Origin: an uncultured Verrucomicrobiota bacterium
Lineage (GTDB): Bacteria > Verrucomicrobiota > Verrucomicrobiia > Limisphaerales > UBA9464
Direction of reading: 5' to 3'
DNA: 58,970 nt
NCBI GenBank assembly: GCA_903922605.1
Contig: CAIXUG010000047.1
Location: forward strand, 1-58,970
The position numbers were made by a program, and so were the translations under genes. The notes under the pieces are model-generated. The model ran no database searches. It was not told the DNA's origin and saw only the letters and a list, made by a program, of their open reading frames with translations. Positions 1 to 8,562 of the stretch are shown one piece after another (within the stretch, counting starts at the first letter, position 1; each line of letters opens with the position of its first letter).

Positions 1-93
1 CCGGAAGCGCTCCGCCACCGCCGCCTGGGTGGCCTCACCCTGGTCGTATGCCGCCAGAATCCGTTCCCGCAAATCCACCGACAGAGTGCGCAT
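1..93 (-). CDS. IS630-type transposase, N-terminal 31 codons (runs off left edge)
   Basis: Reading leftwards from an ATG at 93, the first residues are MRTLSVDLRERILAAYDQG followed by a stretch ending AVAERFR. This is the usual start of IS630-family transposases, a DNA-binding helix-turn-helix that recognises the element's ends. Only 31 codons lie in the window, so the DDE catalytic domain and the state of the element cannot be judged. The family call is firm; whether the gene is intact is unknown. Confidence 0.8.
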   Translation of the reverse strand, partial: MRTLSVDLRERILAAYDQGEATQAAVAERFR

Positions 94-150
94 GCCCAAA
101 CCCTGCCAGAACCCCCACAAAATAGCTACAGTTTTATTTAACACGCTCTA
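94..150 (-). repeat. Probable terminal end of the left IS630-type element
   Basis: Upstream of the transposase start the minus strand ends in TAGAGCGTGTTAAATAAAAC (150 inward). IS630 elements insert at TA and have short terminal repeats, so the element boundary is probably at the TA near 149-150. The other end is outside the window and cannot be compared. The sequence resembles the outer ends of the MITE-like repeats described elsewhere in this window. Confidence 0.5.
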
Positions 151-326
151 GCCGGCATGCAGCCTCTCCCCGCACATCCATATCTGGCCTGGCCCAATGG
201 GTTATCATCCCTGGTTCAAGGCATTATTCAAACGCGGATGAGTTGGAGCCCAAGTGGCGGCCGTCCACGCGCGACCAAGTATCGGAAGCTTTGGCCAAGG
301 CCGGCGGGCAGGGACCCAGTGCGCCA

Positions 327-2843
327 CTATTGCAGCTGGAAAAACAGGTGGGGGAGGGCGGGGTCGGGAGTGACGTGAACGGAGAATTGCCCGTCGGCCT
401 CCTCCACCAGGTTGGTCACGTCCAGCCAGAGGATGGGCGAGGCCAGATTGGTGGCGTAACGGAGATGATAGCCGGGAGGGGTGAACATCGACCACTGCAG
501 CCCGAGCACGCCGCCGGTCGTGGTAAGCCCGAGGCGCGGTCCGGAGGAGATGACGCTCACCGTGACCGCGGTGGCGGTCCGGTCGGATTCCCAGTTCAAA
601 GCCGCCGGCAGGCCGGGGAAGCTGGTGGCGGTGAAGTCACCCGTGGCGGCCGGATATTCGATCACGGTGAAGCTGTCGCCGAGCGCGGGTTTGTAGCCGC
701 CCTGCAAATCGACGCTGAGCACGCCCGTCAAGGGAGCCGTGCTGGTGAACTGGATGCGCCCATAATGGCCCGGGCCGTCCAGGCCGAACAGCAGATCGCC
801 GCCAGTATCGATGGTGGGATGGTAGTTGTCCTTGAACTGGAGAACGCCCCGTTGCACATGGACGATGCCGCCATTTTCAAGGATCAGCCCGTCGAGCGCC
901 GTCGTCCCGTTGCCGGCGCTTTTGCGGATGAATCCACCGGAATAATTGTACCAGTGGTCGATGCCAAAGGGATTGAGCTGGAGGTCCCCCTGGATGTCCA
1001 CGAGGCCGCCCTGTTGGTTCACAAGGGTACCGCCCAAACCATACCAGGAGCCGCTCCGCCAGTTCACCGTGCCGGCATTGGTCAGGCTGCCGCTGACCCG
1101 GATGCCGGTGTAAATGGAGCCGCAATCCACACACCCGTCGAGATTCACGACGCTGCCGGGCGCGACCGTGGTCGCGCCGGCGAATTCACCGCTGTAGGAA
1201 AACAGGGTGCCCGCCAGCACGTTCGTGCCATGCAGGACGCCGTGCATCTGGAAGTTGGTGCCGACGAGCGTGCCCAGCAACGTGATGTTGCCCCCGGAAG
1301 GCACGCCATAATAGCCGGCCCCGGTGAAAGCGTGCCCGGGCTGGAGATCAAACGCACCGGCGTATAACAGCAGCGTGGCGCCGGCCGCCGTGTTTTCCGT
1401 GCCGCTGCAGGTCACCCCTCCGGACAGGATCGCTCCGCCGGTCTGGATATCCACCAAACCCTGGCTGTTGAGCCGGATGCCCGACAGATCATTGGTGCCG
1501 GCCGTGGCCGACTTGCGGATGACGCCGGCATTGGACCAGTCGCCCTGGCCGTTGAAGCTCGTCAGCGGGTTGTCGCACAGGATGTTGAAAGCCCCGCCCG
1601 GCAGGTTGCTCAGACTGCCGCCCAGACAGATCAGATCGCCGTTGAGCCAGTTGATCGTGCCGGCGTTGGCGAGCTGGCCGCTCAGGGTCATCGCGGCGAA
1701 GATGCTGCCGCAATTGGTGCAGCCGCTGAGGGTGATCAACCCGCTGGGCGCGACCGCCAGCGCTCCCTGAAAGCTGCCGGAATGGGCGTGGATCGTGCCG
1801 CTGAGGCTGCAATCGCCCATCAGCCGGCCGTTCAGCTGAAAATTCGTGGCGGCCAGATTGCCGTAGAGGTTGAGGCTGTCGTCCTCGGGCACCCCGTAGA
1901 AACCCTCACCGGTGATCGTGTGGGCGGGGCCGAGGGTGGTCGAACCCGAGACGAACTCCACCCCGGCGGCGGCATCCACGGCCAGTGTCCCGTTATGGAC
2001 GAATGTATTATACAGCCTCAGCGTCCCGGCCTTGATCGACAGCGCGGCGTTGTTGGTGAAAAATGCCGGGCCGGTGAAATCGAGCACGCCAGTGCCGGCG
2101 GATTTGAGCATCGTGCCCCCGTTGATCACGATGTTGGCCGAGCGCGCCCCGCCAAAGGTGTTAAACTCGGTGTCGCCCTGGAAATCGATCACGCCGTCGG
2201 AGAAGTTCTCCAACCAGGAACCGTCGCTCGTGAGCGTGGGGGCGTTCCAGAGGAACTTGCCATGGTTATACACCGTGGCGTCCAGCAGGTGACTAAGCTC
2301 GCCTGAGCCGGTGATCGAGCCGTTGGTGGTCACCGTCATAATCCCGCCGAGAATGCCCGACCGCCAGTCAATGTTCCCGTCCAACGTCAGTCCCTGTAGC
2401 GCCGTGAAGCTCCCCCCGGTGAGCAGGTTGCCGGGGATCGCTCCGGTCACCACGATGGTGCTGGCCTTCGCCACATGGGCGGTGCCCAGAACGTAGATGC
2501 CAGTGCCATCCATCAGCAGCGTCGGAAAGCTGGATTCCCCATCACCCACCTCCAGCGAAGCCGCATTGCCGGAACCGGTGACCGTGTACTGTCCCGGCAG
2601 GGTGATGAACACGGTGTCATCGATGCCGGGCACATTGTTCAGGCGGGGCGACCAGTTGTTGGTGTCACCCCAGTCGCCCCCGGCGCTGTTGTTCCAGTGG
2701 AAGACCACCCCGTCGGCACCGAGCCGGTTGGGCAGCAGCAGGAAGGTGGCAAAGACCAGCATCCCCGCGAGGAGACGGCCGTGACGGAAGGAATGTTGGA
2801 GCGAAAACAGGACCGTTAGGGGGCGGTTCATCGAAATCGGCAA
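327..2843 (-). CDS. Secreted beta-strand repeat protein (autotransporter-associated type)
   Basis: The 838-residue product begins with a basic stretch and a hydrophobic signal segment (about residues 24-42, ending near LGADG), followed by a WNNSAGGDWGDTNNWSP motif typical of secreted Verrucomicrobia proteins with autotransporter-associated strand repeats. The body (about 60-720) is rich in Gly, Asn and Thr with recurring 'SG.LTNAGT..W' units. Two stretches, each with a conserved CxxCGSI motif, look like an internal duplication, and a right-handed beta-helix is likely. The last 70 residues (GYHLRYATN...LFFQLQ) match the short C-terminal domain common on such proteins. No enzyme motif was seen; an outer-surface structural or adhesion role is inference. 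A second ATG four codons downstream is an equally good start. Confidence 0.75.
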   Translation of the reverse strand: MPISMNRPLTVLFSLQHSFRHGRLLAGMLVFATFLLLPNRLGADGVVFHWNNSAGGDWGDTNNWSPRLNNVPGIDDTVFITLPGQYTVTGSGNAASLEVGDGESSFPTLLMDGTGIYVLGTAHVAKASTIVVTGAIPGNLLTGGSFTALQGLTLDGNIDWRSGILGGIMTVTTNGSITGSGELSHLLDATVYNHGKFLWNAPTLTSDGSWLENFSDGVIDFQGDTEFNTFGGARSANIVINGGTMLKSAGTGVLDFTGPAFFTNNAALSIKAGTLRLYNTFVHNGTLAVDAAAGVEFVSGSTTLGPAHTITGEGFYGVPEDDSLNLYGNLAATNFQLNGRLMGDCSLSGTIHAHSGSFQGALAVAPSGLITLSGCTNCGSIFAAMTLSGQLANAGTINWLNGDLICLGGSLSNLPGGAFNILCDNPLTSFNGQGDWSNAGVIRKSATAGTNDLSGIRLNSQGLVDIQTGGAILSGGVTCSGTENTAAGATLLLYAGAFDLQPGHAFTGAGYYGVPSGGNITLLGTLVGTNFQMHGVLHGTNVLAGTLFSYSGEFAGATTVAPGSVVNLDGCVDCGSIYTGIRVSGSLTNAGTVNWRSGSWYGLGGTLVNQQGGLVDIQGDLQLNPFGIDHWYNYSGGFIRKSAGNGTTALDGLILENGGIVHVQRGVLQFKDNYHPTIDTGGDLLFGLDGPGHYGRIQFTSTAPLTGVLSVDLQGGYKPALGDSFTVIEYPAATGDFTATSFPGLPAALNWESDRTATAVTVSVISSGPRLGLTTTGGVLGLQWSMFTPPGYHLRYATNLASPILWLDVTNLVEEADGQFSVHVTPDPALPHLFFQLQ

Positions 2844-2943
2844 GGCCGTCTGACCTGCGCTACAAAGTCAGATGGGGTATCCAACTGGCATGAGGACGCC
2901 GAACGTTGGAAAAAGTAAAGGCTAATCCTGCAAGCGGATGAAC

Positions 2944-3072
2944 CTGCTCAACCGCCATCTTGAGGAAGGAGAGAAACGTCAACAGCTCGGGCTAGTCGTC
3001 ATAGGAGAGCTCGTCAACCGGCAGGATGTTGCAGTAGCTCCAGCTCGTTTGGACGAGGGCGGGTGAACTCAT
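2944..3072 (-). pseudogene. hsdM remnant (type I DNA methyltransferase N-terminus) with premature TAG
   Basis: From ATG 3072 the minus strand reads MSSPALVQTSWSYCNILPVD then ELSYDD, a TAG stop (2994-2992), and in the same frame PELLTFLSFLKMAVEQ. HsdM proteins start with a segment like 'VQKLWNYCNVLRDDGLSYGDYVEQLTFLLFLKMADE'. The match continues through the stop, which sits where family members have Tyr. Similarity ends after about 43 codons and the rest of the gene is absent. The ATG overlaps the stop of the upstream AAA-TOPRIM gene (ATGA), so the two were probably translationally coupled. Confidence 0.75.
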
Positions 3073-4916
3073 TCGGGTAGCGTAAACTTGGAGTGGACGG
3101 TTGAGTCGAGAAAAGTGAACTCGGTTTCGCTTGGATCAACGACAGCCTTTAGTTTCATACGGCATTCGAACCCGACTCCGGATAGAGCAAAGGAAAGAAC
3201 GTCGAAAATCCGTTCGAATACTTTCCAATCAACCGATGCATGCTGTTTGAGCGTATCGCCAGAGTCGATTTCCCCCCGCTCAAACCCGCGCTGCACGTTC
3301 CCAATGAACTCGCCGATTGTGTAGCTGAGGTGCTTACGAAGATTGACTGTCGAAGACCCGCTTGCCTGGTCGAGAATTGAAACAAGTTGACCATAACGGG
3401 CCTCGATCGCCGCTTGGTCAGCCGATGACAACAGGAAGTCCCGTTCCTTTTCAAAAGTAGCCGTCTTCGCTCGCTCTGGCACCTGGAAGACTGACCCGTC
3501 GTAACTTGGCACATGATTCTCCAACGCGCCCTTTGGCAAAAGAAACACTCCCGCCTGCCGCGCGGCCTCCGCCAATTTCATCGTCTTTGCGGCGATGTAA
3601 TCAACCTCCCCCACTTTGGCGGGAAGAATTTCCCCAAGCAATTGACGGTGATGGATGACCGCAATCAGAACGCGATATCGCTTGGTCTCGGTTTCAGAAG
3701 CCGACTGCACGGCCGACTTAACCTGAACGAGTTCCGGAGCCGTTGAAGCCTCAATCGCAAGAACGAGTGCGTCGACTCGGTTATTCAGTTCTCGAATTCC
3801 ATCCATGAGGTCGATCCCGATTCCTTGGTCGGTGGCGAATTGCTTGCATCGAGAATCCGCAGATATGGAGTTTCGGAAGCTGCCTCGTGTAAGGACATCA
3901 AGATCGGAAACAAACTGTGCGTCGATCTGAAGGTGTTGGCAGAGCCGGAAGAAGAAATCCTGCTCGTCCTTCCCATTTACGTCGATGAAGCATGCCCCGG
4001 TTGCACCCAAGAGCTTAGCGCGGCTTTCTTGAATCAAGGAAAAGAGCTGCTGGTCAGTATAGCCTTCGACAAAGATGGGGCGGTTTGCGAAAAAGAACTG
4101 CTTGTGATGCGTGTTTAATCGCGGAAGCAATCGCTTCAAAGAATACTCATCCTGACTGGAGAGGATGCCGACAAAAGTCGGCACTAAATCCCGGTGGAAG
4201 ATGACGCATTGCCTCAGATCATCAAAGACACGGAAGTCCAATAGGTAAGGGGAATGGGTGACGAGGAAGAAAATCTTCTTAAGAGGCGTAATCCGCGGGT
4301 CGCCAGCCAGCTTCCGAATCTCAGCAAGCAGGAACGTTTGGAATTGGGGATGAAGATGGAGCTCTGGCTCGTCGATGACGAGTGCAGTAAATTCGTCATC
4401 ATAGAGGAAAGCTAGCAACGTAATGAGTTCTTTCAGACCGTGGCACTCATCTTCTTTCATCGCGTATTCCGTGCCGCCCAATATGCGCTGCAATTTGGGT
4501 TTTAAATAGCCACCTTCCTCGGCAAATCGAATCCTCCGGCCGAATATGGTCGAAAGAAAAGCTTCGATCCGAATTCGGACGTTTATTTTTTCCTTTAAGA
4601 TCACGAACGCGTCAGCGGCCAACCCTTGTTCGGCCCCCATACTCCGATATTGAGCATAATTCCCAACACTGAAGCCATGTGCCAAGGCTCCGCCATGGTT
4701 CATGACGAAATGCTTTTCCAATCCTGCTAGCCGCTCGGCGCTGAGGTAGCGGGGCTTGAATCCAGCTTTGCTCAGAGCGGATTTCAATTGCGTACAAAAC
4801 CGAGTCTTTCCGGTGCCGTTTGGCCCAACTAGAAAATTTATTGGGCCCCATTCGTTTTTTGAGAACGGCTCTGCGCCCCAGAGATCCGGAATAGTGACGG
4901 TGACGGGAATGTTCAT
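3069..4916 (-). CDS. AAA ATPase with TOPRIM domain (OLD/PARIS-like defence ATPase)
   Basis: The 615-residue product carries a P-loop GPNGTGKT (31-38), a Walker B ALVIDEPELHLHP (near 178) and the H-loop VTHSPYLLD (near 218) of ABC/SMC-like AAA proteins. A TOPRIM-like region follows, with FVEGYTDQQLF (near 280), SDLDVL (near 337) and a late LPKGALENHV. This architecture is known from OLD-family nucleases, retron-linked ATPase-TOPRIM effectors and fused PARIS-like proteins; which of these it belongs to cannot be settled by eye. The start chosen is ATG 4916, giving MNIPVTVTIPDLWG; the 30 upstream in-frame codons are Arg/Ser-rich and unlikely to be coding. GC content is visibly lower than in flanking genes. 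It lies between hsdR and hsdM remnants, so a defence role is inferred. The frame is intact. Confidence 0.8.
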   Translation of the reverse strand: MNIPVTVTIPDLWGAEPFSKNEWGPINFLVGPNGTGKTRFCTQLKSALSKAGFKPRYLSAERLAGLEKHFVMNHGGALAHGFSVGNYAQYRSMGAEQGLAADAFVILKEKINVRIRIEAFLSTIFGRRIRFAEEGGYLKPKLQRILGGTEYAMKEDECHGLKELITLLAFLYDDEFTALVIDEPELHLHPQFQTFLLAEIRKLAGDPRITPLKKIFFLVTHSPYLLDFRVFDDLRQCVIFHRDLVPTFVGILSSQDEYSLKRLLPRLNTHHKQFFFANRPIFVEGYTDQQLFSLIQESRAKLLGATGACFIDVNGKDEQDFFFRLCQHLQIDAQFVSDLDVLTRGSFRNSISADSRCKQFATDQGIGIDLMDGIRELNNRVDALVLAIEASTAPELVQVKSAVQSASETETKRYRVLIAVIHHRQLLGEILPAKVGEVDYIAAKTMKLAEAARQAGVFLLPKGALENHVPSYDGSVFQVPERAKTATFEKERDFLLSSADQAAIEARYGQLVSILDQASGSSTVNLRKHLSYTIGEFIGNVQRGFERGEIDSGDTLKQHASVDWKVFERIFDVLSFALSGVGFECRMKLKAVVDPSETEFTFLDSTVHSKFTLPE

Positions 4917-4965
4917 AGTGGCGCTTCGTGAAGGTTTTGAGGTTCCGTCGATGTGGTTCGAGGCA

Positions 4966-5106
4966 CTACTTCTCCTTTGGGCAGCTGATCGGCGACGCCG
5001 AGTCAAAGAAATTCACCGAATGGTAATCCTGCACTACCCAGCCGTACGCAGCAAGTTGGGTGTCAATCTGCTGACGGGCTCGTTGCTCGGGAATAAGGTC
5101 AGCCAT
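4966..5106 (-). pseudogene. hsdR remnant (type I restriction subunit N-terminus)
   Basis: From ATG 5106 the sequence reads MADLIPEQRARQQIDTQLAA then YGWVVQDYHSVNFFDSA, after which it drifts and stops at 4966. 'PEQxARQxID..L...GWxVQD...MN' is the conserved opening of HsdR/DEAD-type restriction subunits, normally about 800-1100 residues long. Only about 40 codons remain, with no nuclease or helicase motif, so the gene is dead. It lies directly upstream of the AAA-TOPRIM gene on the same strand. Confidence 0.7.
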
Positions 5107-5297
5107 GGACGCAGCAGATCGGGATTTCCCCGAATTCCCCACGGCTGCCTTTGCTGTTGGTGAAGGTGGGTGGTGGGCCATGGTCCACAAGACTAGGGAT
5201 CGAGCCTGCCTATTTCAATAGTTCGCGGACGCCAATTGAGGCGGTGACTCACCCGCAAGCGAGAGACTCGTCACCTCGTCTCCTACCGTTGCCCGCC

Positions 5298-6770
5298 TTA
5301 AAGCAGCCGCTGATGGCGCGCCTCGGCCTCCAGCTCGCTGGCGAGGCCGCCCGCCCGCCCGCGCCGGCGTTCCATGATGTGCTTGTCGATCAGCGGATCG
5401 TAGGGCACCGGATAGCGGCCGTCGTAGCAGGCCATGCAGAAGGCATCCTTTGGCTTGCCGGTCGCGGCGACCATGCCATCCAGCGAGAGGTAGCCGAGCG
5501 AATCCGCGCTGAGAAAGCGGCGGATCTCGTCGTGCGTGTTCGTCGCCGCCATCAGCTTGCTCTTCTCAGGGAAATCGATGCCGTACACGCAGGGATTCAT
5601 GTGCGGCGGACAGCTCACGAGCACATGGACCTCCTTCGCACCGGCCTCCTTCAGGCTGGTGACGCGAGCCTTGCTCGTGGTGCCGCGGACGATCGAGTCA
5701 TCGACGATGATGACACGTTTGCCGCGCACGAGGTTGCCAATGAGGTTGAGCTTCACCCGCACGTTGAAGTCGCGGATGAACTGGGACGGCTGGAGGAAGC
5801 TGCGGCCGACATAGTGGTTCCGCACGAACGCCATCTCGAAGGGGATGCCGCTGGCCAGCGAATAGCCGAGCGCCGCGCAGTTCCCGGAGTCGGGCACGGG
5901 CACCACGATGTCGGCCTCGATCTTGTGCTCGCGGGCGAGCTGGCGGCCCATCTCCACGCGCACGCCGTACACATTGCGGTCGGCGATGTTGGAGTCGGGG
6001 CGGGCAAAATAGACGTACTCGAAAATGCAGAAGGCGCGGCGCGTGTGCTCGGGAAAGGCCTGCACGGACCGGAGGCCGTTGGCATCGATGATGACAATCT
6101 CACCCGGCTCCACGTCGCGGATGAACTGCGCCTGGATCAGATCGAAGGCGCACGTCTCGCTGGCGAGCACAAACGCGCCATTCGCCATGCGGCCGATGCT
6201 GAGCGGGCGGAAGCCGTGGGGATCGCGCACGCCGATCAGCTCGCCCTCGGTGAGGATCACCAGCGAATAGGCCCCCTCAATGCGGCGGACCGTCTCGACC
6301 AGGGCGCTCTCGTGGCCCCCGGCGCGGGTCGGCTGGGCGAGCAGGTGGACGATGATTTCCGAGTCCACAGTCGTCTGGAAGATGGAGCCGCGTGCCTCCA
6401 GCTCCTCGCGCAGGGCGGCGGCGTTGGTCAGGTTGCCGTTGTGCCCGATGGCGATCTTGCCCTTGGCGCAATCGACGGTGAGCGGCTGGGCGTTGACGAG
6501 GCTGGAGGAGCCGGTCGTCGAGTAGCGGGTGTGGCCGATGGCCGACTGGCCGACGAGCTTGTGGAGCACTTCGCCGGTAAAAATATTCGGCACAAGTCCC
6601 ATGCCCCGATGCACATAGAACTGCTTGCCGTCGGTGGTGACGATGCCGGCGCTCTCCTGGCCACGGTGCTGGAGCTGGTACAGGCCGTAGTAGGTCAGCT
6701 CGGCGGCATTCGGATGACCGTAAATGCCAAAGACGCCACAATAGTGCTTCGGGTATTCTTGCTCTTGCAC
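5298..6770 (-). CDS. purF: Amidophosphoribosyltransferase
   Basis: This 490-residue enzyme makes 5-phosphoribosylamine from PRPP and glutamine, the first committed step of purine synthesis in the cytoplasm. After a ten-residue propeptide comes Cys11 in CGVFGIYGH, the N-terminal nucleophile once the propeptide is removed, followed by LQHRGQESAGI. The PRPP loop VIIVDDSIVRGTTS lies in the C-terminal half. Cysteines in CPPHMNPC and the late CMAC pair indicate the Bacillus-type form, which carries a 4Fe-4S cluster and is processed. The start is a GTG at 6770, chosen because it gives the usual short propeptide. The gene stands alone, not in a purine operon. Confidence 0.97.
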   Translation of the reverse strand: MQEQEYPKHYCGVFGIYGHPNAAELTYYGLYQLQHRGQESAGIVTTDGKQFYVHRGMGLVPNIFTGEVLHKLVGQSAIGHTRYSTTGSSSLVNAQPLTVDCAKGKIAIGHNGNLTNAAALREELEARGSIFQTTVDSEIIVHLLAQPTRAGGHESALVETVRRIEGAYSLVILTEGELIGVRDPHGFRPLSIGRMANGAFVLASETCAFDLIQAQFIRDVEPGEIVIIDANGLRSVQAFPEHTRRAFCIFEYVYFARPDSNIADRNVYGVRVEMGRQLAREHKIEADIVVPVPDSGNCAALGYSLASGIPFEMAFVRNHYVGRSFLQPSQFIRDFNVRVKLNLIGNLVRGKRVIIVDDSIVRGTTSKARVTSLKEAGAKEVHVLVSCPPHMNPCVYGIDFPEKSKLMAATNTHDEIRRFLSADSLGYLSLDGMVAATGKPKDAFCMACYDGRYPVPYDPLIDKHIMERRRGRAGGLASELEAEARHQRLL

Positions 6771-6898
6771 GCGAAAGGGTCATTGAGCGCAGGTGCCGCC
6801 GCAAGGGGAAGGGGAATTTTTACCGTTTGGAGACACCAAAGGCGGGTGGACAAATTCCACCAGCGGAGGACGCTGGGGCGGCCCCATGGCCAACACCC

Positions 6899-7387
6899 AT
6901 GTCACCCGCCGATCTGGACCACCTGCGCCACGCCATTGCGCTCGCTCGTCGGGCTCGGGAGCATGGCAACCATCCCTTTGGCGCGCTGCTGGCGGACGCG
7001 GCGGCCCACCGGCTGCTGGAGGCCGAAAATACGGTCGTCACGCAGCGCGACTGCACCAACCACGCCGAGCTGAACCTCGTGCGCCTCGCCTCGCATCAGC
7101 TCGACCGCGCGACGTTGAAGGATTGCACGCTCTACACCAGCACCGAGCCGTGCGCGATGTGCGCCGGGGCGATCTTCTGGTCGGGCATCGGCCGGGTCAT
7201 ATTCGCGCTGAGCGAGGAACGGCTGCTGGCCTTCGCCGGCGGCACCTCGGAGGAATCATTCCTCTTCCTGCCCTGCCGGGAGGTGTTCGCCCGCGGGCAT
7301 CGAGCGGTCGAAGTAGTCGGGCCGCTGCTGGAGGATGAGGCGGCGGAAGTGCATGCGGGGTTTTGGCGTCCAAAGAATCAGCCATGA
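6899..7387 (+). CDS. Nucleoside deaminase (CMP/dCMP deaminase superfamily, guanine deaminase/TadA-like)
   Basis: The 162-residue cytoplasmic zinc deaminase has the HAE motif (TNHAELN, near residue 54) holding a zinc ligand and the catalytic Glu, and the PCAMC motif (near 83) with two Cys ligands. The N-terminal NHPFGALLAD and the STEPCAMCAGAIFWS context resemble guanine deaminase/TadA-type proteins. The long C-terminal tail (FLPCREVF..GFWRPKN) is closer to nucleoside or guanine deaminases than to tRNA deaminase TadA, so substrate is left open. Start 6899 (MSPADLDHL) fits the family N-terminus; an upstream in-frame ATG at 6827 would add 24 low-complexity residues. The stop overlaps the start of the next gene. 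Confidence 0.85.
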   Translation: MSPADLDHLRHAIALARRAREHGNHPFGALLADAAAHRLLEAENTVVTQRDCTNHAELNLVRLASHQLDRATLKDCTLYTSTEPCAMCAGAIFWSGIGRVIFALSEERLLAFAGGTSEESFLFLPCREVFARGHRAVEVVGPLLEDEAAEVHAGFWRPKNQP

Positions 7388-7674
7388 ATCCCTTCTCCGA
7401 ACGCCACTGCTGTCCGCATTGCGGTCACTATGTGGGGTGGAAGCGCATTTATCTGGGCTTACCCTATTCAATCTGGAATTGCGAGTCTTGCGGCATCCGC
7501 CTCACCGGCAGCACCGGGAGCCGATGGCTGATCGGGGTAACCTCGCCATTGTGGGTCGTGGGTATCACCTTAAGTTCAACACATCATGTCATTGATGGGA
7601 GGGGCGTCATTTTTCTGGCGCTCATGGGCTGGGGCATCGCTGTGAATTTGCTCAAGGTTGTGATCGTTCTTTAG
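7384..7674 (+). CDS. Small zinc-ribbon membrane protein
   Basis: The 96-residue product begins MNPFSERHCCPHCGHYVGW and has a second pair in CESCG, making a four-cysteine zinc ribbon at about residues 9-37. Two hydrophobic segments follow (about 46-60 and 73-95). Its ATG overlaps the TGA of the deaminase gene (ATGA), so the two are probably co-translated. Base composition is less GC-rich than the deaminase. No family is recognised and no function is assigned. Confidence 0.7.
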   Translation: MNPFSERHCCPHCGHYVGWKRIYLGLPYSIWNCESCGIRLTGSTGSRWLIGVTSPLWVVGITLSSTHHVIDGRGVIFLALMGWGIAVNLLKVVIVL

Positions 7675-7747
7675 CGAAAGGGCTGTCCGACGGATTGCGG
7701 ATACCGCCTGGATCGTGAGTAATCCCAACCTCTGGCACCCGGCCATT

Positions 7748-8314
7748 TCAGTACCGCCAGACCTGAAATGAGGTTTCAAACCACAGCCCGTTCAACTCGA
7801 ACTGGAGCAGGGGCTCCTCGATGCCCGGCTCGCCGCCGAGGCCGCCCCGGAACCAGTGCAGCGTGTTGCGCTCGCGCAGCAGTTCCGTGACCTCGTCGAA
7901 AAACTGCGGGTCAAAGGCGATCACGCCGAAGCGGCCCCGGCGCAATTCATCCTTCGCCATCTGCTGGAGCAGGCCTTCGGCCTCGGCCGGCGACCGCTTG
8001 AGACACCAGATTTCGGCCTCCTGGCATTTCACGGAGACCTTGTGAAGCTTGGCCGTGCCGCAGTCGCCGCACTCGAGCCAGAGCTGCGGGCGGAGATCGT
8101 AGCCCAGCACACACACATCGGGCACGAACGGGATGCTGTCGTCGGGCACCTCGGTCTCCACCTGGATGCGTTCCCGCCAGAAGAGGAGCCAGCCCAGCAG
8201 TTTCAGCGCGATGTGGCGCGCGGATTCGTTGGGCTGGAGCGCCAGCAGCAGCTTGTGCGGCAGCGGCCGGCGACGGTCGTCGCTGACCAACTGGAATGTG
8301 TATTTGGCGGCCAA
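7748..8314 (-). CDS. YaeQ family protein
   Basis: The 188-residue product matches the YaeQ family (about 180 residues, restriction-endonuclease-like PD-(D/E)XK fold). Visible features are the N-terminal KYTFQLVSDD strand, PNESARHIALKLLGWLLF, the PDVCVLGYD segment and LWLECGDCGTAKLHKVSVKC, where the PD...E pair and following Lys residues lie, and a C-terminal aromatic strand ending QVWRY. YaeQ's biochemical role is not established. It is transcribed towards the deaminase pair, with about 70 bases between the convergent genes. Confidence 0.8.
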   Translation of the reverse strand: MAAKYTFQLVSDDRRRPLPHKLLLALQPNESARHIALKLLGWLLFWRERIQVETEVPDDSIPFVPDVCVLGYDLRPQLWLECGDCGTAKLHKVSVKCQEAEIWCLKRSPAEAEGLLQQMAKDELRRGRFGVIAFDPQFFDEVTELLRERNTLHWFRGGLGGEPGIEEPLLQFELNGLWFETSFQVWRY

Positions 8315-8379
8315 GCGTGCCGCAAAGTTCGCGTTGGGCGGGCCGGGAAGTCCAGTGGGGAGTGCATTGGTGGTATCGT

Positions 8380-8461
8380 GCTCATGCTCTTGCTATTGAT
8401 CCTGCTCGCCATGACTGCGACGGCCACGTTTACGAGCAAGAGCATGAGCAAGAGCATGAGC
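8380..8461. repeat. 15-bp inverted repeat plus 12-bp tandem repeat
   Basis: GCTCATGCTCTTGCT (8380-8394) is the exact reverse complement of AGCAAGAGCATGAGC (8435-8449), which is repeated at 8447-8461 in a 12-bp tandem register. It lies between the divergent YaeQ and CotH genes. It could form a 40-base-loop hairpin or act as a binding site; no function is claimed. Confidence 0.7.
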
Positions 8462-8562
8462 ACGATTGGAATGGGGAAACCGAATGGCACCGATCCCGCC
8501 ATTGCCGTCACCTTTCCGTAACTTCTGGTTGGGTTTGGCCGTACGGCTGTTAGTTTTCCCGC

